Shown here: positions 1 to 6,444 of the stretch, in pieces
How the letters are laid out: each line of letters opens with the position of its first letter
Numbering within the stretch: the stretch's first letter is position 1
From: Dethiobacter sp.
GTDB taxonomy: Bacteria; Bacillota; Dethiobacteria; DTU022; UBA8154
DNA: 55,740 nucleotides
Direction of reading: 5' to 3'
Assembly (NCBI GenBank): GCA_020725665.1
Contig: DYEO01000034.1
Coordinates: 1 to 55,740 of the forward strand
Position numbers and translations under genes: made by a program
Notes under the pieces: generated by a model
What the model was told of the DNA's origin: nothing
What the model saw: only the letters and a program-made list of their open reading frames with translations
Databases searched by the model: none

Positions 1-92
1 CACTGTGCTGCGGAGACACTTGCATGGGGACATTCCTCTGAAAGAGGTGTGTCCCCTTTCCTAAAATCTGTCCCCACAGCTTCGCTTACAAA
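1..92. repeat. Partial copy of dispersed palindromic repeat
   Basis: These bases match 20109-20200 almost base for base, with only a handful of substitutions. The window start cuts the element. The other copy is complete and made of nested inverted repeats (see 20034-20200). No coding function is visible. Confidence 0.8.
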
Positions 93-125
93 AAACCCAT
101 GAGTTTTTACATTTTTTTCTGTTTT

Positions 126-374
126 TCAGCCCATCAGAAGGGGTTGGGCGTTTTTCATTTTCCCTTTCTGCTCTTGCCTAAGGTGCTGGCTACGCCGGTG
201 TTTTTCGATCTCCACCGCCAGGACTTTTCTGAAATTGAGAAAACTGCCGGCTGCAGCGCCGGCTGTCTTATCGCCACCTCTGGCCGCTTCCAGGGTCATG
301 CGGGAATGGGCAATGGCGGTCTGCTGTTGCAGCAGGGCCTGTCCCAGATATGAGGTAGTAGTATTGGTTTGCAT
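126..374 (-). CDS. Small hydrophilic protein, sigma28/CsrA-type leader
   Basis: An 82-residue protein that I do not recognise. It begins MQTNTTTSYLGQ, is Gln/Ala-rich in its first half and strongly basic in its second half. There is a faint resemblance to small YjfB-like putative motility proteins (Gln-rich start followed by an amphipathic helix), but it is too weak to name the gene. The ATG at 374 is chosen because AAAGGAG at 390-384 lies nine bases upstream; an in-frame TTG at 383 touches that Shine-Dalgarno. The gene follows a structured leader with an intrinsic-terminator-like hairpin ending just before the ribosome site, and a sigma28-like promoter at 585-610. Context therefore suggests a late motility gene under transcriptional and possibly CsrA control. 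Function unknown. Confidence 0.6.
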   Translation of the reverse strand: MQTNTTTSYLGQALLQQQTAIAHSRMTLEAARGGDKTAGAAAGSFLNFRKVLAVEIEKHRRSQHLRQEQKGKMKNAQPLLMG

Positions 375-390
375 GGCGAACAACTCCTTT

Positions 391-447
391 AAAATAAAAA
401 GACGGAGTACAGGGCGGTCTTAAATCAGCCGCACCCCGGCTCCGTCT
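391..447 (-). terminator. Attenuator-like terminator hairpin before small protein gene
   Basis: On the minus strand AGACGGAG (447-440) pairs with CTCCGTCT (407-400) and is followed by TTTTTATTTT. The T-run ends directly next to the Shine-Dalgarno of the 126-374 gene. A terminator between promoter and gene implies conditional readthrough. The 5' arm contains ACGGAG, the same hexamer found in the CsrA-type loops upstream of csrA1 and flagellin. Confidence 0.65.
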
Positions 448-575
448 CATTTTTCCCTGGAAGGGTTTCCTCAATAACAAAGCCGCACTGCACGCTATTG
501 TCCAGTACGGCTCCTTCCGCCTTTACAGGGGCGGGTCATCCTTGACCCGCAGGTATTGACATTTAGATTACTTCT
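448..575 (-). promoter_or_regulatory. Structured leader of small protein gene, with ANGGAN hairpin
   Basis: Reading the minus strand, a seven-base-pair stem (GCGGGTC with GACCCGC, 550-531) encloses the six-base loop AAGGAT. This matches the core of the CsrA SELEX site (CARGGAUG). Next comes a nine-pair stem GCCGTACTG with CAGTGCGGC (one U-G pair, 511-482). The attenuator-like hairpin at 391-447 follows. The aptamer does not match riboswitch classes I know (c-di-GMP-I and -II were considered). Confidence 0.6.
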
Positions 576-584
576 TCATCTTAT

Positions 585-610
585 TCATCGTCAATTGTAT
601 GCATATTTTA
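585..610 (-). promoter_or_regulatory. Sigma28-like promoter for small protein gene
   Basis: On the minus strand TAAA (610-607), 14 bases, then GACGATGA (592-585). This fits the sigmaD/FliA pattern TAAA-N15-GCCGATAT and resembles three other promoters in this flagellar locus. An overlapping sigmaA-like TTGACG-N18-TAATCT is also possible. Confidence 0.55.
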
Positions 611-673
611 ATACAAAATTTTAAAAAAATGCTGCGGTTTATATGCGGGCAAAAATATCCAGCCAGGGTAGGG

Positions 674-871
674 CTATGCCCGCCGGCCGGCTTGCTGCTG
701 TACGCTGCAGCTTTCCTCCAGCATCTTTTTAACTTCCGTGCGGTAAACCAGTACATCCCGCGGGGCTTCAATGCCGATCTTTACGTTCTCTCCTTCGATG
801 CCGAGAATGCGAATCTTGATATCCTTACCGATCTCGATCGCCTCTTCCACCTGGCGGCGCAGCACTAACAT
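674..871 (-). CDS. csrA: CsrA paralogue 1, carbon storage / flagellin translation regulator
   Basis: A 65-residue Csr[15 protein letters not shown], the core [10 protein letters not shown], then APRDVLVYR with the conserved C-terminal-strand Arg needed for RNA contact. CsrA dimers bind GGA-containing hairpins and repress or stabilise mRNAs. This copy departs from the usual LTRK-xGE start (LRRQVEE) and ends in a short Gln-rich tail. ATG at 871 gives the family start MLVL. It overlaps the stop of a 35-codon leader ORF (865-972) by seven bases, so translation is probably coupled. Upstream lies a long leader with at least three CsrA-type hairpins and a sigma28-like promoter, which suggests autoregulation. 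It is one of three csrA genes in the window. Confidence 0.9.
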   Translation of the reverse strand: MLVLRRQVEEAIEIGKDIKIRILGIEGENVKIGIEAPRDVLVYRTEVKKMLEESCSVQQQAGRRA

Positions 872-972
872 GCTCCACCAGCCCCTTCCAGGGCGTTTTC
901 CGGCAAGCAGAAAAAGACGCTCTGCAGACAAGGGCAAACGTCCCACAATATTATTATTATTATTTTCTTCAT
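865..972 (-). CDS. 35-codon leader ORF coupled to csrA1
   Basis: It begins [15 protein letters not shown], with five consecutive Ile and four Cys in 35 residues. GGGAGG stands about ten bases before the ATG at 972. The stop (TAG at 867-865) overlaps the csrA1 start in ATGTTAG, an arrangement typical of translational coupling. The Shine-Dalgarno sits in the loop of a five-pair hairpin (979-994) that fits the CsrA consensus. It could be a regulatory leader peptide, a small membrane peptide, or only a ribosome-delivery device for csrA1. The run of ATA codons could itself slow ribosomes. No homologue is known to me. Confidence 0.45.
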   Translation of the reverse strand: MKKIIIIILWDVCPCLQSVFFCLPENALEGAGGAC

Positions 973-978
973 GGTGTC

Positions 979-994
979 CAATCCTCCCTGATTG
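979..994 (-). promoter_or_regulatory. CsrA-type hairpin with Shine-Dalgarno in its loop (csrA1 leader ORF)
   Basis: On the minus strand CAATC pairs with GATTG around the six-base loop AGGGAG, which is the Shine-Dalgarno of the 865-972 ORF. The loop fits ANGGAN. Binding by CsrA would block initiation at the leader ORF and, through coupling, csrA1. Confidence 0.6.
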
Positions 995-1044
995 ATTCTG
1001 GCATCCTTGCCAGTGTCGGTGTTATTACAATCATATAAACTAAA

Positions 1045-1120
1045 GAGCCGCCGGGCAAACTCCGTTTTACCCGTTACGGCTCCATCCAAAAGGCAACCCG
1101 CAGGCGCTCCGTCACCTGCG
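1045..1120 (-). promoter_or_regulatory. Two tandem CsrA-type hairpins in csrA1 leader
   Basis: Hairpin A (1120-1099, minus strand): CGCAGGTG pairs with CGCCTGCG (one U-G pair) around ACGGAG. Hairpin B (1073-1052): CGGGTAAA pairs with TTTGCCCG (one U-G pair) around an identical ACGGAG loop. B is extended by an outer stem GAGCCG/CGGCTC (1082-1045) followed by a T-rich stretch, so it may double as a terminator. Both loops match the ANGGAN hexaloop preferred by CsrA. Confidence 0.65.
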
Positions 1121-1297
1121 CAGGAAAAGGTAAAAGCTCTTTAACCACCCCAGGCCTTAATGAAAACCCCTGGTATCCTTTTTCCAGCCGGACAGCCACC
1201 GGTCTTCCCCACGATCCTCGAAGGTCGGACCTGCCGGAGGAACTTTCCCCAAGTGGTACAAGTATTTAAAAACAGGATCACCTTTTCCGTACCTATA
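1121..1297 (-). promoter_or_regulatory. 5' part of long csrA1 leader, no gene
   Basis: Roughly 180 transcribed bases between the sigma28-like promoter and the tandem CsrA-type hairpins. GGA triplets recur here, one of them in the loop of a CTGG/CCAG stem. No ORF with a ribosome site is visible. The whole leader up to the first start codon is about 320 bases. Confidence 0.4.
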
Positions 1298-1323
1298 ATA
1301 TCGTCCTATGTTGCAAACTGTTA
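1298..1323 (-). promoter_or_regulatory. Sigma28-like promoter for csrA1 leader
   Basis: Minus strand: TAAC (1323-1320), 14 bases, GACGATAT (1305-1298). It lies just downstream of the flagellin-csrA2 terminator, so csrA1 appears to be a separate transcription unit of the late flagellar class. Confidence 0.6.
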
Positions 1324-1349
1324 AGGCGAAAAATTACCGTACTATCTTC

Positions 1350-1410
1350 AAAAAAAACGGAAAGCGCTTCTGAAGCCTGGCTGGGTGGTGCGGTTTCAGA
1401 GGCGCTTTCC
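1350..1410 (-). terminator. Terminator of flagellin-csrA2 unit
   Basis: Minus strand: a long stem formed by GGAAAGCGCC (1410-1401) and the following TCTGAAA pairing with TTCAGAAGCGCTTTCC (1374-1359), followed by eight T (1357-1350). A strong intrinsic terminator. Confidence 0.85.
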
Positions 1411-1525
1411 AGGGGAGTTAAGTCAGTTTTATTCGTTAAGCTTTTATGTGCTTAGGTTTATAATTATGGCTGCTTTTGCCGGCAGCTTTGTACTTGCTCA
1501 TTTTACCGTACTGTTGCCGCCTGCT

Positions 1526-1753
1526 TTAATATTTTCCTTTACCGTTGCCATTGCCGTTACCGTTATTTTTTCCATTGTCGTTTCCGTTGCCATTTCCGAT
1601 TTTATCTTTAAGGTTTTCGGTGCGGAAGATCCTGATCTCCCGCGGGGCCTCCACCCCCACGTTGACGCTTTCGCCGCCGATGGAAAGGATCTTGATGTAA
1701 ATTTTGTCGGCGATGGTGATGCTCTCCTCCACTTTGCGTTTAAGCACAAGCAT
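1526..1753 (-). CDS. csrA: CsrA paralogue 2 with Gly/Asn repeat tail
   Basis: The first 50 or so residues are a CsrA domain ([15 protein letters not shown], core [19 protein letters not shown] with the RNA-binding Arg). The last 23 residues are low complexity, made almost wholly of Gly, Asn and Lys and encoded by degenerate hexanucleotide repeats. CsrA tails are normally short and not of this kind. The gene follows flagellin after about 90 bases and precedes a strong terminator, so it is probably cotranscribed with flagellin. ATG at 1753 gives the canonical MLVL start; an in-frame GTG at 1762 is an alternative. The upstream GGGAGG lies in a weak three-pair hairpin with an AGGGAG loop. Like CsrA1 it lacks the usual TRKxGE segment. 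Confidence 0.85.
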   Translation of the reverse strand: MLVLKRKVEESITIADKIYIKILSIGGESVNVGVEAPREIRIFRTENLKDKIGNGNGNDNGKNNGNGNGNGKGKY

Positions 1754-1845
1754 TATGCTCACCTCATCCTCCCTGATCGAATAAGTGGCTTCCCTGCCAT
1801 TTCTTATTTAACAGCTAACAATAATACTGTATCTAGGGCTCTAAT

Positions 1846-4500
1846 TTATCCTAAAAGCTGCAGGATGGCCTGCGGTTTCATGTTGGCCTGGGCCAGCATG
1901 GCGGTGCCGGCCTGGAGCAAGATCTGGTTGCGCGTGAATTCCATCATCTCCTCGGCCATATCCAGGTCGCGGATACGGGATTCGGAGGACTGAAGGTTTT
2001 CGATCGCCACACCGAGGCTGTTCACCGTGTGTTCCAGCCTGTTCTGGATGGCGCCCAGCTTGGAGCGCTCGCTGGAAACAAGGTCCATGGCCCGGTCCAG
2101 AGCATCCATGGCATGGTTGGCTTTCAAGCGGTCGGTCACGGAGATGCCGCGCACACCAAGGGCACGGGAATCGAGGCGGCCGATGGCAGCCCCCACGTCC
2201 ATCCCCGGGTTGGGACCGATCTGGAAAACCATGGTGCTGTCCTTGACGTGGATGTGGGTGATGTACGGGGTTTGCGTCGCCACGGTGGCAAACGCTTTTT
2301 TGGAATCAAAATCCGTAACCAGTCCCACCCCTGCCAGGGGATCGAATTCCACATCTATATAGGGGTGAACTACGCCGACGAGCAGGTTGCTGGAGATTTG
2401 CACGTCTTCAGCGATGACTTCACTGGCATCGTGGGCGTTGACCACTTTGATGTTGAAGATCGCCTCCGAGGACTTCTGGATTACGGCAAAACCGAGGGCG
2501 TTGATAATATCGGCATGGCCGAAGATATTCAGCTCGCCCTGGCGGCCGGGGATGACGCTGCGCACCACCAGTGTCCCCTCGGTGGAGGTATGGGTTCCCG
2601 CTTCGGCCAGATCCCCTGTTACATAGGTAACAAAATGGTCGCGCATGTTTTCCTGCAGGTAACGCTGCTGGTTCAAACCCTCACTGATGGCCTTATTCAT
2701 TTTATAGCGTAACGTGCCCAGGGTATCGTTCAGGTCAATGGAAAAAAAGGAACTGGTACCGTCACCCTGCACAATGGTAATCTTCTGCGGGCTCTCCAGC
2801 AGAAAGCGCCCGTTGGCATCCCAGAATTCGCGAATATCGTAGAGGCGGGTGTTTTCGGAGGCCAGGTCCCCGATAGTGCCGCCGTTTATAATTTCAAAGC
2901 CAGCAGCAGGATAACTGAGATTGTTTCTTGTTTCAAAAGCAGTTCCCCATTCCAGGGAAACTGTGGATTTTACTACCTTTCCATAATCAGCGGTAGTGCT
3001 GTCCAGATTTAACTGGTAAAAGGAGAAATTATGGGCAGCATTGATCAAGGCATCATTGTTGAAGGCAAAAGTGACAAAAGAAGTTGCTCCATTATCTTTA
3101 TGGAAATGGACAAGATCTGCATTGGCTGCTACAGTAGCATTTGTATTGATAACGATGCGGTCTCCCACGGTAAACTTTACATTTGCCAGATTAATATCAA
3201 AGACAGTGTCTCCTATTGTACGGGATACCACACCACCGCCTTTATTGATGATGACAGTTCCTGTACTCAAGGTTTCGGCTCCGTTAACGGGATCCTTTTG
3301 CACAGATTCATAATTCAGGGTAATATTGTTCCCTTCAATGTTTGATACAACCAAAGAAACGGACTGGTTTTGCGGAGCTGAAGTGGCTGCAATCGAAGTA
3401 ATCAAGTTATGACCGGATTGAGCATAGTAAGAGAACCTCGTCGCAGCGTTAACCGCGTAAGCGGCAGCAGTATCTTCAGTGAAAAGTTTATACTCACCGA
3501 CAAGCAAATTGTTTGGATGAGGAACTGCCACAGTTTTTATATTTTGATCAGCGGCAATAACTTCCACCGGTGTGCCGGTGGTTAGATTTTGAATAACTGT
3601 ACCTGCTTCGGCACTGACCGCTTCTACAATAAAATCCCCGGGTGTTATGCGGGTAAAGGTCATCCCTGCCGCACTGCCGCCCACGGCGATTAAATCCTTT
3701 AAATCCTCATCTTCTTCAATGGCAGTTCTAATTGCACTAAACGTTGCTGCAGCACTTGCGGCAGCTTTTGCTGTAACAATATAGTCATTGCCGTCAACTG
3801 TAAATTTTAAGGTAATATCCGCACTTAAAGTCCCTGCTCCCACTGTGCCTGCTTGAAAAAAAGCATGCCCTACATGTGATGATTTCAGGGAATTACCCAC
3901 ATCATGCTTGATCATGAAAATATTGCTCTTCTGCACCTCGGCGTTGCCCACGGTGCGGGCCTCGATTTCGATGCGGTAGTTGCCGCCCCCCTGAAACTTC
4001 TGGCCGAACTGGTCCACGTAGCGCAGGCCGTCCCGCATGTAGACATGAGTGGTCAACCTGTCGGTGGAGACAATGGCGGCAGCGGTACCGTCCAGCAATT
4101 TTTTGGTGTTGAATTCGGTGGCGTTGGAGATGCGGTCGATTTCGTCCTTGAGCTGGTCGATTTCCCTTTGGATCTCCATGCGGTCGCCGGAGGTGTAGGT
4201 TTCATTGGCGGCCTGCACAGCCAGTTCACGCATACGCTGCAGCATGGAGTGGACTTCGTTGATGGCGCCTTCGGCGGTCTGCATGAGGGAGATGCCGTCC
4301 TGGGCGTTGCGCATGGCCATGCGCAGGCCGCTGATCTGGGCGCGCATGCGCTCGCTGATGGCCAGACCAGCGGCGTCGTCGGAGGCGCGGTTGATACGCA
4401 ATCCCGAAGATAACCTTTCCAGGGACCTGTTGAGGCGGGTATCGGTGAGGCTGAGGTGGCGGTACGCGTTAAGCGCGGCATTATTCTGATTGATTCTCAT
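1846..4500 (-). CDS. fliC: Giant flagellin (filament protein)
   Basis: Flagellin of 884 residues, two to three times the usual length. N-terminal D0/D1 (about 1-165) includes the [20 protein letters not shown] segment; C-terminal D1/D0 (about 770-884) ends [24 protein letters not shown]. About 600 residues lie between. Residues 332-540 form a domain also present in FlgL and FlgK here (VGDRIVI at 445, FYQLNLD at 494). Residues 550-605 resemble the DVxxFxDxNGxFLL region of long clostridial flagellins. No HExxH motif is present, so it is not a flagellinolysin. Secreted by the flagellar export system. Its sigma28-like promoter is about 480 bases upstream, and the leader carries three CsrA-type hairpins. 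In Bacillus, FliW and CsrA control hag translation in the same way. The middle looks more AT-rich than the ends. Confidence 0.95.
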   Translation of the reverse strand: MRINQNNAALNAYRHLSLTDTRLNRSLERLSSGLRINRASDDAAGLAISERMRAQISGLRMAMRNAQDGISLMQTAEGAINEVHSMLQRMRELAVQAANETYTSGDRMEIQREIDQLKDEIDRISNATEFNTKKLLDGTAAAIVSTDRLTTHVYMRDGLRYVDQFGQKFQGGGNYRIEIEARTVGNAEVQKSNIFMIKHDVGNSLKSSHVGHAFFQAGTVGAGTLSADITLKFTVDGNDYIVTAKAAASAAATFSAIRTAIEEDEDLKDLIAVGGSAAGMTFTRITPGDFIVEAVSAEAGTVIQNLTTGTPVEVIAADQNIKTVAVPHPNNLLVGEYKLFTEDTAAAYAVNAATRFSYYAQSGHNLITSIAATSAPQNQSVSLVVSNIEGNNITLNYESVQKDPVNGAETLSTGTVIINKGGGVVSRTIGDTVFDINLANVKFTVGDRIVINTNATVAANADLVHFHKDNGATSFVTFAFNNDALINAAHNFSFYQLNLDSTTADYGKVVKSTVSLEWGTAFETRNNLSYPAAGFEIINGGTIGDLASENTRLYDIREFWDANGRFLLESPQKITIVQGDGTSSFFSIDLNDTLGTLRYKMNKAISEGLNQQRYLQENMRDHFVTYVTGDLAEAGTHTSTEGTLVVRSVIPGRQGELNIFGHADIINALGFAVIQKSSEAIFNIKVVNAHDASEVIAEDVQISSNLLVGVVHPYIDVEFDPLAGVGLVTDFDSKKAFATVATQTPYITHIHVKDSTMVFQIGPNPGMDVGAAIGRLDSRALGVRGISVTDRLKANHAMDALDRAMDLVSSERSKLGAIQNRLEHTVNSLGVAIENLQSSESRIRDLDMAEEMMEFTRNQILLQAGTAMLAQANMKPQAILQLLG
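2881..3507 (-). other. Shared axial-protein domain inside flagellin (residues 332-540)
   Basis: Starts with GEYKLFT, then VGDRIVI at 445 and FYQLNLD at 494 (49 residues apart), ending near the AAGFEI segment. The same order and spacing occur in FlgL (VGDKAVI 333, FYQLDTD 382) and FlgK (VGDKFVV 485, FFQLDEN 533). Similarity judged by eye. Confidence 0.75.
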
Positions 4501-4508
4501 TTTCTCTG

Positions 4509-4522
4509 CATCCTCCTTGATG
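4509..4522 (-). promoter_or_regulatory. CsrA-type hairpin on flagellin Shine-Dalgarno
   Basis: Minus strand: CATC pairs with GATG around the loop AAGGAG, which is the flagellin Shine-Dalgarno. The ATG is about a dozen bases downstream. It mirrors binding site 2 of CsrA in the Bacillus hag leader, but as an explicit stem-loop. Confidence 0.65.
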
Positions 4523-4532
4523 AGTCAAAATT

Positions 4533-4546
4533 CGGCCTCCGTGCCG
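4533..4546 (-). promoter_or_regulatory. Second CsrA-type hairpin in flagellin leader
   Basis: Minus strand: CGGC pairs with GCCG around ACGGAG. It lies 11 bases upstream of the Shine-Dalgarno hairpin, a spacing suitable for one CsrA dimer bridging both sites. Confidence 0.65.
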
Positions 4547-4665
4547 TTCAAGAGAAAGACTGCTATCTTAAAACCATCTTTGGTCCGGCAGAAAACAATT
4601 TTACCGGTCCATGCTGTGTCTCCTATCACCCCCTTTGGTTTTCTGGCGGCGTGTTGAATGCGCTA

Positions 4666-4740
4666 GCCACGGGGACGGTTCCATCGTCTTCCCCGCGGAC
4701 CTTCGCTGCGCTTCGGTGACGCTCGAACCGTCCCCGTGGC
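4666..4740. repeat. Palindromic repeat within flagellin leader
   Basis: A perfect 16-base inverted repeat, 4666-4681 (GCCACGGGGACGGTTC) and 4725-4740, with a 43-base centre. GGGACGGTTCCATCGTCTTC in its left part recurs at 20035-20054. It appears to be a dispersed palindromic element inserted between the sigma28 promoter and the flagellin gene. Confidence 0.8.
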
Positions 4741-4924
4741 ACTTTCCCGTGGCACTTTGTTTGGGCAAATAAAAACGCCGCTGCTTATTTGGCCGGCCGT
4801 AAAGGCGGGTATTCCCGCCGGCAAGAGCACCTTGTGCCCCTTTCCGGCCCGGTTTGGACGCGGCGACGCGCTTGACGGGCAGAGCCAATTGCTTACAAAC
4901 CCTGCTCGCGGTATACTGTTGTGC

Positions 4925-4942
4925 TTCACCCTCCGTGGTGAA
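4925..4942 (-). promoter_or_regulatory. Third CsrA-type hairpin near flagellin transcript start
   Basis: Minus strand: TTCACC pairs with GGTGAA around ACGGAG, with a further T-G pair possible. It lies about 30-50 bases after the expected transcript start and some 400 bases before the start codon. Confidence 0.6.
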
Positions 4943-4979
4943 ATGCTGCGCGGCGTCCATGCCTTTTGCTTCGTTAATT

Positions 4980-5006
4980 ATATCGGTAGTATTATCGCTT
5001 TTGTTA
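4980..5006 (-). promoter_or_regulatory. Sigma28-like promoter for flagellin
   Basis: Minus strand: TAAC (5006-5003), 15 bases, ACCGATAT (4987-4980), seven of eight matches to the -10 box GCCGATAT. It touches the stop codon of hepT. The interval to flagellin (about 480 bases) has no convincing gene: one 119-codon ORF (4601-4960) lacks a ribosome site and runs through the palindromic repeat. Confidence 0.6.
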
Positions 5007-5432
5007 AGGCTCCACGGAATTTAAATATTTCAAAACCTGCTCTGTAAAACTCCGCAGATCGTTCAGGTTATCTTGCACAATGCTGTAAAGCTCTTCATCT
5101 GTAACCTGATGATACAGATGCACCATTCTGTTCCGGTAACCGGCCATTTTTACAAGGGTGTCGCGCAAATCTGTATCAACCACATGTAAATTTGCAAGTC
5201 CATGAGCAATACTCTTATACTCTTTTGCCATTTTAATGCCACCTGACTTTGCCAGGATATGCCTGCCGATATCAAATATTGCTTCCAGTGAACGGCGTAA
5301 AAAACTCTCTGCCGCCGCACTGTTGCGCGGCGTTAAAAAGCCTTCTTTCGTTAGTGTTTTTAGCTCTTCCAATTCACGGCAGTTTGTTTCAATCATGACC
5401 AGTCGTTGCTTAATAAGAGTCTTGTCAATCAT
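5004..5432 (-). CDS. hepT: HepT-like HEPN toxin (RNase)
   Basis: A 142-residue helical protein of the HepT/DUF86 family. The HEPN catalytic motif R-X4-H is visible as YRNRMVHLYHQV near residues 98-109. HEPN toxins cleave RNA when free. Its ATG overlaps the stop of the nucleotidyltransferase gene upstream (ATGA-type overlap at 5429-5432), so the pair is one operon. In studied HepT/MntA systems the antitoxin AMPylates the toxin near this motif. The stop codon overlaps the -35 region of the flagellin promoter. Confidence 0.85.
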   Translation of the reverse strand: MIDKTLIKQRLVMIETNCRELEELKTLTKEGFLTPRNSAAAESFLRRSLEAIFDIGRHILAKSGGIKMAKEYKSIAHGLANLHVVDTDLRDTLVKMAGYRNRMVHLYHQVTDEELYSIVQDNLNDLRSFTEQVLKYLNSVEP

Positions 5433-5881
5433 TGCCTTGAATCCCCTTTACTTGTAACCTCTTCCAGGAATTCATCCAGGTATTTCTCCAGAAAAGGCCT
5501 GAAGTCTGCCGCCCGGCGCAAAACGTCTTCTTCAAATAATTCGCGAAAACTGACATCACTGCAGTAAACACAAATACCACAAACAACTTCAGCCTGAAAT
5601 ACTGCATGATTTTCCTGGATAAAAACCAGATCCAGGGGCAGGGGCAAAAAAAGATCGGCGAGTTCATTGTAAATGCCGGCATAGAGATCGGGAATACTGG
5701 ATGCTTCCGGCAACCCTGGCGCAAAGACAATACCCAGATCAATATCCGTCAAAGGATCGTCGTTTATTAATCTTTTCCCCTCCAACACGGCCATACCTGC
5801 CTCAGCCTGCGAGCCAAAAAGATATGCCAGGGCAACATTGTAGCCGGCACAAACCTGCTTAAGCGTTTCCAGCTTATTCAA
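5429..5881 (-). CDS. mntA: MntA-like minimal nucleotidyltransferase antitoxin
   Basis: About 150 residues with the nucleotidyltransferase signature: YLFGSQAEAG followed by TDIDLGIVF, where the two Asp bind metal. The spacing between GS and DxD is about 20 residues, longer than the common GS-X10-DxD, so an insertion lies in this loop. Start chosen at TTG 5881 because GGAGG lies seven bases upstream; an in-frame ATG at 5899 would overlap that site. It precedes and overlaps hepT, which supports an antitoxin role (AMPylation of HepT in characterised pairs). Confidence 0.8.
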   Translation of the reverse strand: MNKLETLKQVCAGYNVALAYLFGSQAEAGMAVLEGKRLINDDPLTDIDLGIVFAPGLPEASSIPDLYAGIYNELADLFLPLPLDLVFIQENHAVFQAEVVCGICVYCSDVSFRELFEEDVLRRAADFRPFLEKYLDEFLEEVTSKGDSRQ

Positions 5882-6052
5882 GGTCAAACCTCCACTCATT
5901 CCATTTTAAGCGCCCTTATTATAGCACAGCCCCATGCTAAACTCAAACATTTATTGTAATTATTACTATAATTGCAAAGATCAGGAGAATAGACACTATA
6001 GACGTAGATGTTTTGACAAACAGAACTTAACCAAATCGTGACCAAAAAAATC

Positions 6053-6078
6053 GCCCGGGGGCCAACCGGGCATTTTTT
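6053..6078 (+). terminator. Bidirectional terminator-like hairpin
   Basis: GCCCGG (6053-6058) pairs with CCGGGC (6066-6071), followed by ATTTTTT. An A-run on the left makes it usable in both directions. Confidence 0.6.
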
Positions 6079-6256
6079 AAAGAAAACCGGGAAAAAATAT
6101 GGCATTGGCAGTAACATCGCTTTCATGGCCTGTAGCACCAAATAAAAAGACGTGTTACCATTATAAATTAACTTCGTTAAACCCTCTTAAAAATCCTGCC
6201 GGCCGGCGAAAAACTTTAGCTAATTTCCCTGCTTGTGCCTGTAATGTGGTATCCCC

Positions 6257-6283
6257 AAAAAAAAACAGGCTTAAAAAAGCCTG
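6257..6283 (-). terminator. Minus-strand terminator-like hairpin
   Basis: CAGGCTT (6283-6277 on the minus strand) pairs with AAGCCTG around TTTT and is followed by nine T. No gene is seen immediately upstream on this strand, so what it terminates is unclear. Confidence 0.5.
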
Positions 6284-6444
6284 CAGGAAAGGGTAAAGTT
6301 TAAGAGAACAATAAACTGTTCTCTGCTGCATAATTATTATCGGCTTGGATCATGGTTTTTTAAAGATGTGCCCTCATTCGCAGGCAGGATTATAAAAGGA
6401 CCAAGCGAAAATTTAAGACCAAAATATTTAATTGTGGAGGAACC

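Larger units (their letters stand above)
5882..6444. other. Intergenic region with hairpins, no gene
   Basis: I see no convincing ORF in about 560 bases. It contains three hairpins: a bidirectional terminator (6053-6078), a minus-strand terminator-like stem with a nine-T run (6257-6283), and a palindrome AGAGAACA-N6-TGTTCTCT (6303-6324) without a T-run that could be an operator. Confidence 0.5.

Noticed and set aside
391..1300. c-di-GMP-I (GEMM) riboswitches before the small protein and csrA1
   Set aside because: Expected in a motility locus, and terminators are present, but the GEMM core (GCAAACC, CGCAAAGCC and the GNRA loop with receptor) is not found in either leader; the hairpins fit CsrA loops better.
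2029..2712. Long plus-strand ORF opposite flagellin
   Set aside because: Antisense shadow of the conserved flagellin frame, without ribosome site or domain.
1846..4500. Flagellinolysin (metalloprotease flagellin)
   Set aside because: No HExxH zinc motif in the central region.
4560..4620. Closer sigma28 or sigmaA promoter for flagellin
   Set aside because: TAAA followed by GCCGGACC occurs, but the spacing is only ten bases and the box is poor; the 4980-5006 site fits far better.
4601..4960. 119-codon ORF between the sigma28 promoter and flagellin
   Set aside because: No proper ribosome site, no recognisable domain, and it runs through the palindromic repeat and a CsrA-type hairpin; more likely untranslated leader.
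5896..6296. Two short ORFs in the 5.9-6.3 kb gap
   Set aside because: Both lack ribosome sites and overlap terminators; no domains.
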